From contig QANT01001477.1 in assembly GCA_003254885.1 (NCBI GenBank), positions 1-22,886 on the forward strand: a stretch of DNA of 22,886 bases, in the 5' to 3' direction. The position numbers were made by a program, and so were the translations under genes. Numbering within the stretch: the first letter of the stretch is position 1; each line of letters starts with the position of its first letter. Positions 1 through 9,684 of the stretch are shown one piece after another. The notes below the pieces were generated by a model. The model was not told the origin of the DNA. It was given only the letters and a program-made list of their open reading frames with translations, and made no database searches. The DNA comes from Purshia tridentata. Its lineage: Eukaryota > Streptophyta > Magnoliopsida > Rosales > Rosaceae.

Positions 1-1009
1 GAGTAAAAATTTGTGTGTTCTATGTTGGTTATATTATATGTTTATTTTGACATAATTATGTAAAGAAAGACATAAGATTAATAATAAGTTGCCTTATTTT
101 AGGTATTAATTAAAAAAAAAGGTGGCGCCTGCTGGGCTTTGTGCTCATTGCGTTTTTCCATGTGTACCTTTTTTTTTTTTTTATAGTGCGCTTTAAAAAA
201 ACCATATTTTTTACAATGTGCTTAAAAAAACTTGTCTTATGAGAAAAATTTTCAAACTTGACTCATGTCTAATTCGGGATATGTATAATGAGTTATATCA
301 ATATGTTCTGTTAATTTTAATTTTAAAGCCATTTTACCCCTTATATTAGTCTAATTATATTTTTCGTCCAAAAAACTACCACACATAAGTAAAGTGGTTT
401 GACTTAGTTGTTATATTACTTGTGGAATGAATTTATACTTGAAAAAGTGATGATGTGATATATGATTATTTTTGGATGAAATTTGCAACTGAATGGACAG
501 AAATGACATATTAGAATCGAAAGTAAAATTAAGGGGGCAAATTAGTACAATTGATAATTCATATCCTAAATTGAAATATAAGGTAAGTTTAAGTTATTTT
601 TTAATATTTATTCGTTTGATTTTTAAATCTGAATCACAAAATGGGCCATGAAGCCCAAAAGAACCAAAAGGACTACCTAGGACTAAGGGTGGCCCAAGGC
701 CTAGTCATGCCACATAAATCCTTGTACATAGCGCAGACCACATTGAAGCCCAAATTAGCCAGCAGCCATCGGCAAGCACTCGTGTCAATCTCTGGCTAGT
801 TCTATGTAATTTTCCCTAGCTATCCGTCAACCTTGGACGGCTGCGTTTCGTTGTCACGCAAAAGCAAAGCAAGTTCCTCTAGCATTCTCAGTCACTGACT
901 CACTGGCCAGCACACTTTCCCTCCGTTTGAGTTTGCAGAGTGATCTCCTGCAGATCTCTCTCTCTGTCTGTCTGTCTGTCTGTCTGTCTGTGCAATATCA
1001 GATTCGTCG
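1..1009. other. AT-rich upstream region of the MATH gene, no gene seen
   Basis: No open frame longer than about 60 codons and no RNA gene was recognised here. The first 600 bases are AT-rich, with homopolymer runs near 112-121 and 169-182. From about 640 the composition becomes more balanced, and the last 150 bases lead into the inferred 5' untranslated part of the MATH gene. The promoter must lie in this stretch, but no TATA box stands out. Confidence 0.6.
955..991. repeat. TC / TCTG microsatellite in the probable 5' leader
   Basis: A short TC run is followed by about seven TCTG units. It lies about 20 bases before the inferred start codon at 1010, so it probably belongs to the 5' leader or core promoter of the MATH gene. 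Pyrimidine tracts of this kind are common in plant leaders. Confidence 0.8.
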
Positions 1010-2235
1010 ATGGCAAAGTAAGTAAGTTTCAGAAATATTTAAGCAGCTAAACCTCCCTCCTCAGCCATTTTAGCTAGATTTTTCTGAAAAATTTACTTCA
1101 ACAGCTTCTCCTTCCACCTATCTAGTTTCGATTTTACTTTTTAGTTAGCCAAATCTAGCTCAAAGGAGAGAGAAGATCGCTATTTATCCAAAAAATAGCT
1201 CAACTTTGACTATCCTTGTTGGAGTTGCTCTTACCTTCACAATAATCACACTTTTAAGTTTGTGGGTCCTTTAATTTACCCAAAAACAGTTTATGGGTCT
1301 TTTTCCCATAAATTGTTTATGGGCATTCTTTTCACTAAAAAGGTTTATGGGTCTTGTTTACTTCAACTAGTTTCTGTTGTGTGATATTGGTGCTGTGGTG
1401 ACTTGTTGTTTTCTTATTTTTGAGTTTGATTTGGTAGAATGAAGAATCAGAATGTGGAGGAGCTTGTATCTAAGACATTCATATGGAAAGTTGACAACTT
1501 TTCTAAGCTGAATGTCTACAAGCACTACTCTGATGTTTTCGTCATGGGTGAATGCAAATGGTAGTTTCGAGTATCTCCTACTATGATTCAGTATTCACTG
1601 CTTAAACACTTGTATTGTGTCATGTGATATGGTTTTGGACTTGACTTGGTTGGTTTGGTCAGGCGGCTCCTTTTGTATCCAAGGGGGAACAACGTAGACT
1701 ACTTGTCAGTGTATTTGGATGTTAAAGGTTCTTCAGAATTGCCACGAGGGTGGTCTAGATATGCCCAAATCAGACTGACCTTGGTGAATCAACTTCAAAG
1801 CAGCATGTCATTAACAAAGGGTACTTTGCTTTCTGTTACTGTTGTTATTTCACATTTATGCTTGTGTGATTGTTGTATCCAATATCCTGGTGTGGGGGTT
1901 TTGCTTTGATTCAGTTTTATGCCTACTCCAAAAGAATTATTTCCTTTGTGATTTCAAAACTGCCTTCTCTACTCCAAAAGAATGTTGTATACACTGCCTT
2001 CTCTACACCACTTGTTTAAATTTTACAAGATACTGGAAGTGGAGAAAATAAAGGAATGTGCAAATTGTGTCTCTCGTTTGTTCTGGACTAAACATTAATT
2101 AGAGAGGAAGCATAATGGTAACTTTACTTGAGCTTTACTCTCCAATATAATGGAGATCTCCAATGATAACAGAAACTTGTTGGTATTAACTTCAAAACTA
2201 ACTCCATCTGCATCTATAAGAAGGTTTTTGATAAA

Positions 2236-2283
<48 letters not shown>

Positions 2284-3638
2284 TAAAAAAGAATAGCAAT
2301 TTTGGGATGCATCAACTAAATAATCTATTTTCTGCCAAAGTTGGGCTGTCATTTATTTGTCAGTATACTGGGTTATGCTTACCTAAAACTATTTGTTAAT
2401 TTGTTAGTGCATTATTTATTGGGATATGCTTTAGCTAGATACTCTGTCTTCTTCCAAAGTTGGGCTGTCGTTTTTATCGCAGTATATTGGGTTATGCTTA
2501 ACTAAAACTGTTTGTTAGTACATTTAATTATTTATTGTGAAATATGTCCGAGGTCTGGTTGATAGGTTACATACATTTAGCTAATGTATCAGTGTTTTCA
2601 TGTGTATGTTAGGCCATTTGGAAATAACATAGATTTCGTTTGTAAAGAGACAAATACCATTAAAAGCACAAATTTGTTATGATAATTATAGAAATAGGGG
2701 CAGCTATTAGGTTTTGCAAATACTTGGATGCTTTAGCAAATCCCCAAACAAAAGAATGCTTGCTTGATATTCAGTAAAGTTTTCAAGTCAACTGAATCAC
2801 AATGTTCAATTGTTTTAAGGTATAGAAAAGAAATAAAATTATCACAAAGTTTTATATGCATTAATTTGGTTAGTCTAGCCCCAAATTCTAGCTGAGGGTC
2901 AACTTTTTATATTTATTATGTACTTGGGTTTGCTTATATAAAACTTCCTGCTTAGTATATAAATTTATCTATGTATATGTGTTTGTGTGTATATTTTTAG
3001 TAGTTAAAATAAGTACCTAAAAAAAATAGTTAATGCTGGACCATATCTCTCTTTATATGCTTAAGATTAAGGCACTTTAATTTGGAATGTCCTGATCTTG
3101 ACCGTGCTGATTGCGGAAATGTTTTAATCTGGTGTCTAATGGTCTACTAACTACTTACTTTAATAACTTACTGGAGCCTTATTTTGTTGTGTCTGTGTAC
3201 ATTTGTTTATGGCTCAAATACATATTACCCCTTCGAACTACAAGGGTGCTTTCAATTAGGTCCATAAATTTCAAAAACTTTCTAACGTGTCCACCAACTT
3301 CTTAAAACCATGTGCCGTTAATGATTCCGTCAACAAAATCGTTAATTTGCTATGTGGCTTTGTTGATTGACATTGTTTAATGATGTGGATGCCAAATTAC
3401 AAAAACATTTTAAAGTATAAAAAAAAAAAAAAACATAGTAAATATTGAAACAATATTAAAAAAACTCTTATTCTCTCTCCTCCTCCTCTCTTCCTCCTCT
3501 AACCTCTCCGCACTTCTTCTCCGATGAAAACTCTGTGGCCCACCCAGCCCCCCAAGCCAAGCCCCTACCCCTCCCCGCCCAGCCTCACCCTGCCCCGCCC
3601 AGCCCCAACCCATTTCGCCCAGCCCTGATCTTTCAAGC

Positions 3639-3672
<34 letters not shown>

Positions 3673-5148
3673 CATTTTTGGTTGTTAAAAGAACGGTTTG
3701 AAGAAGAAGAGGAAGAGAAATGAGCACCATGTAAGAAGCCATGGAAGGAAGTAGTATAGTGGTGGTGGTGGTGGTGGTGAAATTTCATTCAGTTTTTTTT
3801 TTAATTAGTTTTGGGTGTAAAATAAATTTTTACTTAAAAAATTTATTTGAAAACAGTTTTTGTTATTTTTTATTATTTTGGTTTTTGTAATTTTTTATTA
3901 TTTTGCATTTTTGTAATTTTTTATTATTTTGTTGTCCACATGGCAATTATATGGCATCCACATCATTAAATAATGTCAGTCAACAAAGCCATGTAGGCAA
4001 TTAACGGTTTTTTTAACGGAATCCTTAAAGTTGCATGGTTTAGGAAGATGGTGGACACGTATGAAAGTTTTTAAAATTTGTGGAACTGGTTGAAAGCACT
4101 CCTTTAATTCATAGAGGTAATCTGTATTTGAGCCTTTGTTTATTATGGGCATTGTTGATCTATGAAAGCTTAATTTTGATATAAAGCTTCAGAATGGGTT
4201 TCCCTTATTATTATTTCTTTAGAACCTATTGGTGAGCTATGCTTCTTGTTAATGACTTTATGATCTTTGATATTTTGTTTTGCAGACACTAAACACGTGT
4301 TCAATAGAAAGGAGAGTGACTGGGGCTTCACGTCATTCATTCCCCTAAGTGAGTTACGTGACCATAGTAAAGGGTATCTTGTGAATGATATGTGTATGAT
4401 TGTAGCCAAGGTTGAAGTTCCTGAGGCTGATATTAAGATTTCTGTAGATCAAGAAATTAGTAGTTCTGCAACTTTGGAGCCCTCCGATCAGGAGGATAAG
4501 AAACAGAGACCTTCAAATGTGGACTCTTTGAATGTTTCAGACTATTCAGCAGCAAGCAAGGGAACAAGTTTTCAAGTTTGCACTGAGCCTAGTGATAGTC
4601 CTGCTGACCCTCCCATGGTCAAGGAACATGAGGATGTGACCACACCAGATATTGAGCTCGTGGATTTCAGGGGTCTATGGAAAATAGAGAAAGCTTTTGT
4701 TCCACTGCTAGATGAAGTTTGTTCATGTCATCATTCTCTAATTGAATGCCAAAAGAAGAGCAGTCACAAGTTTGCTGAATGGGCATTCACAGCGTTGGGC
4801 CAACTCCTGCATTTTCTGAAGACTAAAAAGGCCAAGGATATGACAGACGAAGCGTGTGAACACCTAGAACGTTCATGGAATGAGCTTCAGGCCTTCAAAT
4901 TTGACTTGGCTTGGCTGGAGCCTCATGTTCAAAGGGCTTTGGGTTTGAAGAAGTCTGTGGAAAGGGCAGGGAAACTGAAAAGACTAAGAGAGGAAGTAGA
5001 TTATCTAGAGATTCAAACGAAGAGGCTGAGGGCTGAGCTAGCAGTCGCAGAGGTAAATCTTGAGGTGGCAAAAAGTGATTTAAACAAAATTGGAGGAGGC
5101 TTCCAGGAGATAGATATGGATGGCGAGATAGGATATTGGAGCCGTTAG
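1010..5148 (+). CDS. MATH domain and coiled-coil protein (RTM3-like), 4 coding exons, 383 aa
   Basis: Coding exons: 1010-1017, 1438-1560, 1663-1820 and 4286-5148, all with GT-AG introns. Phases close to one 383-residue frame ending in TAG at 5148. The N-terminal MATH/TRAF-like domain covers about residues 15-143, with the family-typical pieces FIWKVDNFSKL, KWRLLLYPRGNNVDYLS, YLDV and ESDWGFTSF. A low-complexity acidic/Ser linker follows (about 145-215), then a conserved C-terminal module and a leucine/charge-rich coiled coil at about 325-375. Plant MATH plus coiled-coil proteins are scaffold or adaptor proteins, and RTM3, which restricts potyvirus long-distance movement in Arabidopsis, belongs to this family. 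No specific role for this copy can be read from sequence. Codon 44 (Trp) is split between exons at 1560/1663; reading through instead of splicing meets a stop at once. The start is inferred: 8 coding bases at 1010 splice in frame to an internal ATG at 1439, which is the alternative start. Intron 3 (1821-4285) is unusually long because of a MULE insertion. Confidence 0.88.
2236..2279. repeat. (AAT)n microsatellite in intron 3 of the MATH gene
   Basis: About 14 AAT/TAA units run in a row, followed by an A-rich tail. It is a likely length-polymorphic marker. An apparent poly-Ile frame on the other strand is only this repeat translated. Confidence 0.9.
2335..2549. repeat. Imperfect direct duplication in intron 3 of the MATH gene
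   Basis: Two copies of a unit of about 95 bases start at 2335 and 2454, an offset of 119. Shared blocks in the same order include CCAAAGTTGGGCTGTC, a GGGTTATGCTTA block, AACTAAAACT/ACCTAAAACT and ATTATTTATTG. The copies have diverged by many substitutions and small gaps, so this is an old local duplication with no coding content. Confidence 0.75.
3202..3210. repeat. Target site duplication, left copy (TTTGTTTAT)
   Basis: This 9-bp sequence abuts the left inverted repeat and is identical to 4135-4143 just beyond the right inverted repeat. It marks the MULE insertion point. Confidence 0.9.
3211..4134. mobile_element. Non-autonomous Mutator-like element (MULE) in intron 3 of the MATH gene
   Basis: The element has long terminal inverted repeats of about 180 bases. 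The left arm starts GGCTCAAATACATATTACC at 3211, and the right arm read in reverse starts GGCTCAAATACAGATTACC at 4134. Both arms continue through matching blocks to a shared GATGTGGATGCCA at about 3381-3393 and 3954-3966. The 9-bp direct repeat TTTGTTTAT flanks it exactly (3202-3210 and 4135-4143), the target-duplication size and long-TIR structure typical of Mutator elements. The interior holds a CT-rich and proline-codon-like stretch (3470-3670), a (CT)n run, a (GGT)n run near 3760-3779 and three copies of a 30-base TTATTATTTTG-containing unit (about 3862-3930). No transposase is visible. The apparent frames at 3410-3742 are low-complexity products. It lies wholly within an intron, so the protein is probably unaffected. 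Confidence 0.9.
4135..4143. repeat. Target site duplication, right copy (TTTGTTTAT)
   Basis: Identical to 3202-3210 and directly adjacent to the right inverted repeat of the MULE. The perfect match suggests that the insertion is not very old. Confidence 0.9.
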
Positions 5149-6206
5149 CCTTATTGTAGAATTCTCTCCTAAAATGCTGAAGATTTGTATGCAAGGCTAG
5201 GTTTGACTGACTAGGATGTTCTCCTTAGACAAGAACGTTAGAACATAATTGTTGTATCTGTTTATATCTTAGGTGGAAATCAGTTGTGTTAGTTCTCTGT
5301 CATGGTTGTAAGTCCTGTATGGTTATGATGAGCTGGCATATCTGTAATGTTTATAGGCTGCAGTACAGTCTTTAGTCTAATGACAATTGACTTTCAACCT
5401 CAGTTTATCTCTCTTTCCCTTCTACTCTTTTAGTTCTGTAATACCTGCATTTCATAATGTTTTAAGAACATGAATTTATTGCAATTCCTTTTGGGGAGTT
5501 AACTAGGTGAATTTGCATTTCTTGTTTTTCTTTTCTCCAGAATTCATAATAAAACCCTTGTTTTCAAAACCTGCGCATAAAAGTTGCTTTCATTAATAAT
5601 AGAGAAGCAACAAAACAAAACATGTTTTCAATTGTTGTGCGGTTTCCAACTTCCAAACAAAACATGGATTCTGAATCACCATTAAAACTTGATTTTGTAA
5701 CATGTTTGATATTTTGTACTTTACAATTAAAGGGAATAAATTTAGAATTTGGATTTGTCAACCTGCCTCTACCTTAATCCTTGGAAACCAAGTTACTAAA
5801 AGTTCCATCACGCATCAACGTGGATTCTTATCATGTATGTGGTTTTAAACGATGTCGTGTCACCTAGTTCTTAAACCCACTTGTTCAGGGTGACTGCGAA
5901 AAGGTTCCAGAGGTTTCTAAAATCGTAAACTGTAAACCAAACGATGTTTGGACGAAAGTACCCTTTAAAAGGTCGTTGGTCAATACTTCAGACTTGTAAT
6001 TTTTTGTAAGGGCATTTTGGTCAACTAAAAAATACCACCGGCAACAACCTAACTTCCCTGTCCCGCTGTTTTTCTTTCTCCACAAGGACACTAAAAATTT
6101 TCCCTCACTTTCCTGCACAAACTTCTCCTACCAGCCCTGAACCACATATCTCTCTGTAGAAACGCAATTTTTATCATACCCGTCTTGCCCCTCCAATTCC
6201 TCAGCC
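5149..6206. other. Intergenic region: MATH gene 3' end and GrpE promoter
   Basis: The first 200-400 bases are the probable 3' untranslated region of the MATH transcript; an AATAAA-type signal is visible near 5549. The stretch 5560-5800 shows no recognisable feature. The remainder is the presumed GrpE promoter and leader, with a heat-shock-element-like site near 5905 and pyrimidine-rich sequence from about 6060 to the ATG at 6207. No RNA gene or transposon ends were recognised. Confidence 0.6.
5905..5922 (+). promoter_or_regulatory. Candidate heat-shock element upstream of GrpE
   Basis: The sequence TTCCAGAGGTTTCTAAAA has TTC, GAG, TTC and AAA at exact 5-base spacing, against the consensus of alternating TTC and GAA. 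Two units are perfect and two have one mismatch each. It lies about 300 bases before the GrpE start codon. Heat induction of some plant GrpE genes is known, so a heat-shock-factor site is plausible, but such a short degenerate motif can arise by chance. Confidence 0.35.
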
Positions 6207-8791
6207 ATGTTCGTCTCTAGGGTTTTAGCTCGCGTCTCAAGGACCCTCCCCAGGAGCACAATGCTCTTCGCTGCTCCACAAAATCATCACTTGTTAATCA
6301 TGCCCAGTCAGTCCGGAGCTCTGATCCACGATTTGCCCAATAAGGTGCCAAAAACCCCTTTTTTTTTAATTTTCTTCACTAGGGTTTTGCTAGGGTTTTA
6401 GGTTTCTCTGTATATTTTACCAATATTTATGCTATTTGGATTCAATTTTGTTCCTCTTGCTCACAAAGCGATGTCTTTTTTATGCTATTATTTGTTTTAT
6501 AGTTTTTTCCCCTTTATTATGCTATTTGGCTTTTCTGGAATTTTTTTTTACATGTTTGAATATTTGGGTTTGTTATATACATTTTCAAATTTTGGTGTCT
6601 TGAGTCCTTTATTGTCGGCTGGTTTTCCTAGTGGACATGAAAATAACTATTTGATTTATTGTTTTTGTATAATTGGTACCAGCTTATATTGTTTAACAAC
6701 ATATTTTTACTTCAAACGATTTGTATGTACATACATATGTCTGTTTGATTACAATCTCCATAGGGACTTTTTTATGTCATAAATCTTAACCTCTATGGTT
6801 GGTTTCAAGAAGGTTATGTTTTCAGGGTTTTCTATAATTTTAGCCCTGGAAAGTTCTTTACTTATTAGCTTTCATACTTATTGTTTCTAACTTTCCTCTA
6901 AGCAAAATAAGGTGCATAAGCAGAGTATGAGGTTTTGTTTCTGTTGATGGTTTAGGAAACTGTTGAAAGAGCTTATACTTCACTTAGTTTATACATAATG
7001 CTTTCTTTCAGTAACTTTCTGAGTCTTTATTTTATTGCATAACAGTTGGTTTCAAGTCAGGTGTCCCTTTTGCATCATTCAACCCCCACTTCTTCTATTT
7101 CTCAACTATTTGGATTCTCTTCGTCTGCGTCGCCAGAGCCTTCTGATAGGGAACAAGGAAGTGCTGAGAATAGTGGTGCTTCTACAAATGGAGAGACAAC
7201 TAAAGCAAGTAGGGATACAAAAATAGCTGATCAGACAAAAGAGTCAGGTTCTATTTTAAATTCCCAGTCTACCATGTCTCCGTCTGTCAAAAGAAGGAGA
7301 GGAGGTACTAAACGAACTGCGTTTTCTGATTCAGATTCGGATTCAGACGGTGACTTGTCTATGGATGATATGGTGAAACTTGTGGCTGAGAAGGAAGAAC
7401 TTCTAAAGCTGAAACACAAAGAAATCGAGAAAATGCAAGATAAAGTCCTCCGAAGTTATGCAGAAATGGAAAATGTCATGGACAGAACAAGGCGTGAAGC
7501 AGAGAATTCGAAAAAATTTGCCATACAGGTCCGGGCTGAATTTTGACATTTTTTCCTGTCCCCAGATTCTTGTTTTTTGATTTTGTATTTGCCTCATTCT
7601 TGTTCGACAATTGCTTTTCTTTTTTAATGAAAAAAAAGTTCTTTTAAAGTCTTACTCCGATGAGTGCTTGTAATTATGCTGCAGAATTTTGCAAAGAGTT
7701 TACTAGATGTTGCAGACAACTTGGGCAGAGCTTCTTCAGTTGTCAAAGAGAGTTTCTTAAAAATTGATCAGTCTGGGGATTCTGTTGGAGCTGTACCACT
7801 TCTAAAAACACTTCTAGAAGGTGTTGAAATGACTGAGAAACAACTTGCAGAGGTAAATTTTCTGATCACTTATTATAACTATTCTCCATAAATCCTTCCT
7901 GATTAGAGTGGCTGCTTCAATTCTGAGGTAACACTGTTTAGATGTTTGTGTCAAAGAATAAAATTAGATTACATCTTTTTCATTTTTCTCATAGCCATAA
8001 ATTACCTTATAGGCTCATATACTTTGTGTTGATCAGGCTCATTCTCAGAAGTCATAATTTCTATTTCATGTGCCATTTTGGTTTAGTTGTGCATTGAGTA
8101 ATGGTCTTGTTAGCCAAGCATGGAAATTTTCTCCAATGCTATAACATTTGAATGCATTTGCTTTCAGGTATTTAGAAAGTATGGAGTAGAAAAATATGAT
8201 CCTACAAATGAGCCATTCGACCCACATCGGCATAACGCAGTATTCCAATTACCAGATGCTTCCAAGCCTCCAGGCACCATTGCTGTGGTTCTCAAGGTAT
8301 CTATGCAATCAATTTGTTGCATTTCTTTTCAAATGAGAAAAGAAATATACTACTTGGCATAAATAGTAATGTCCAGAAAACAGATTTTGGAAACACATCT
8401 GCACTCATTGCACTGTCTGCGTTTTTATTTTTACCATTTTTGCCCTTTGGTTTTCATTTTGACTTATATATCAATTGAGAAAGCTCCATGCAAACGGCAA
8501 GGACTTGGATAATTGTTTGTTTGCATGAATGTGACTGATGCCAGAATCCAGATAACCTCTTGAATCTTTCTGATAAATTTTTTCTTTTTCTTCCCAACCT
8601 GTGGGAAGAATTTATTCTATGGTTGTTCAAATTACTGATTTAAGTTACTATACTATTAAGCACTTAATTAAAAACTTTCATGAATTTCTGAATTGCAGTC
8701 AGGATACATGCTCTATGATCGAGTTATTAGGCCAGCAGAAGTTGGTGTGACAGTGGAGAACAATGCAAATGAGGGTGATTCTGGCAATTAA
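6207..8791 (+). CDS. Mitochondrial GrpE co-chaperone (Mge1-type), 5 exons, 336 aa
   Basis: Exons: 6207-6344, 7046-7528, 7685-7852, 8168-8296 and 8699-8791. All introns are GT-AG and fall between codons; the stop is TAA. GrpE is the nucleotide-exchange factor for mitochondrial Hsp70 (DnaK type), driving ADP release during protein import and folding. Residues 1-80 form an Arg-, Ser- and hydrophobic-rich presequence without early acidic residues (MFVSRVLARVSRTLPRS), consistent with mitochondrial import. Residues 85-155 are a hydrophilic linker with a KRRRGG stretch and an acidic (SD)n run. A long helix with heptad-like Leu/Glu/Lys follows at about 155-207. The C-terminal beta domain (264-336) carries the GrpE signature: FDPHRHNAV, a 19-residue gap, then GY, and DRVIRPAEVGV. 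The length is near that of Arabidopsis homologues (about 300-330 aa). The start is the first ATG, gives the presequence, and has no in-frame ATG just upstream. Confidence 0.95.
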
Positions 8792-9684
8792 AAGTTGCAG
8801 CTTACTAAATTTTCAAGTGGCGTCCTTGCAGTGTACTGGACAACATTACAAAATTTTTGCATATGTTTGAGAAACTTGAATGAGATTTAATCTTATCCCT
8901 GTGAATTCAGTCCCTAAACTTATATTCCAGTGTGATTTCCTTCCCGTCTTTCATATTTACTCTTGTATTATATTGTCATTAAACATGACACCACAAAAGA
9001 GCTGTGGTTTTCTTTTTCCGGTTTATAAGTAGAGTTTTGATTTTTGAGCTTGTGGATGGCGTTAAAGATCATTAGGGGCACGACTGCTGGTTTGTAACCA
9101 GTTGCTTGTGCTTTTGGATCTATCCAAGAAATAAACTTATAATCAAATTCAAACAAGTTTTTTTTAAACTTAGCTGTTCTGTCACATGGGAGGAATAATC
9201 TCACCAAGTTATTTATTATGTGCTTTTGGTTCTTCTCTTGGCTTGAGTTCATCGAGCATAGCCCAAGTTTGGAAGGTGCAAAATTGACCTAAAAGAAAAA
9301 TTTCACAATCTTGTGACTTTTAATTTGTCAACACACAGAGTGTTATGTTTTGTTGGTGCCTTCATTTTTTTCGTGTGATATTGTAACCGTTGAAAATGCC
9401 ACCTCGAAAACAGGAATTGGCACTCTTACGACTGCTGAGGAGTGCTACTGCTACATAGGTGAAATGGCTAATCTTTAGGAGCAGTAGAATACTCAAAAAC
9501 ATCATGTGCTATTTCAATATGTACTTTTACTACTACCACTTACTATCCCTAACAGTATATAAAGGGAGAATCCACAAACTAATCCTACAGCTTAGTTACG
9601 TACATCATAACCAGTATCACACTAATATCGAAATCACACCATGCGGAGTAGCCTCAGCCGCCAGTGGTCACCACATGTTGAGCA
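8792..9684. other. Region between the convergent GrpE and gene-3 stop codons
   Basis: This interval holds the 3' untranslated ends of GrpE (+) and the unknown gene 3 (-). For GrpE, an AT-rich stretch with ATTAAA near 8980 could serve polyadenylation. For gene 3 the - strand carries AATAAA-like sequence near 9210-9215. No coding frame beyond short chance frames and no repeats were recognised. Confidence 0.55.

Noticed and set aside
1561..1640. In-frame stop after the MATH KW codons, suggesting a pseudogene
   Set aside because: Splicing at 1560/1663 restores the family-typical KWRLLLYP and removes the stop.
2095..2352. 85-aa minus-strand frame with a poly-Ile run
   Set aside because: The run is the (AAT)n microsatellite in an intron read on the opposite strand.
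3410..3742. Frames of 110 aa (minus) and 62 aa (plus) within the MULE
   Set aside because: They are translations of CT-, CCC- and GGT-rich low-complexity DNA inside a transposon, without any domain or plausible codon pattern.
4895..5194. 99-aa minus-strand frame opposite the last MATH exon
   Set aside because: It is a shadow of the coding strand with no independent support.
6429..6782. 117-aa hydrophobic Phe/Tyr-rich frame resembling a membrane protein
   Set aside because: It lies wholly in GrpE intron 1. The hydrophobicity comes from T-rich intron sequence.
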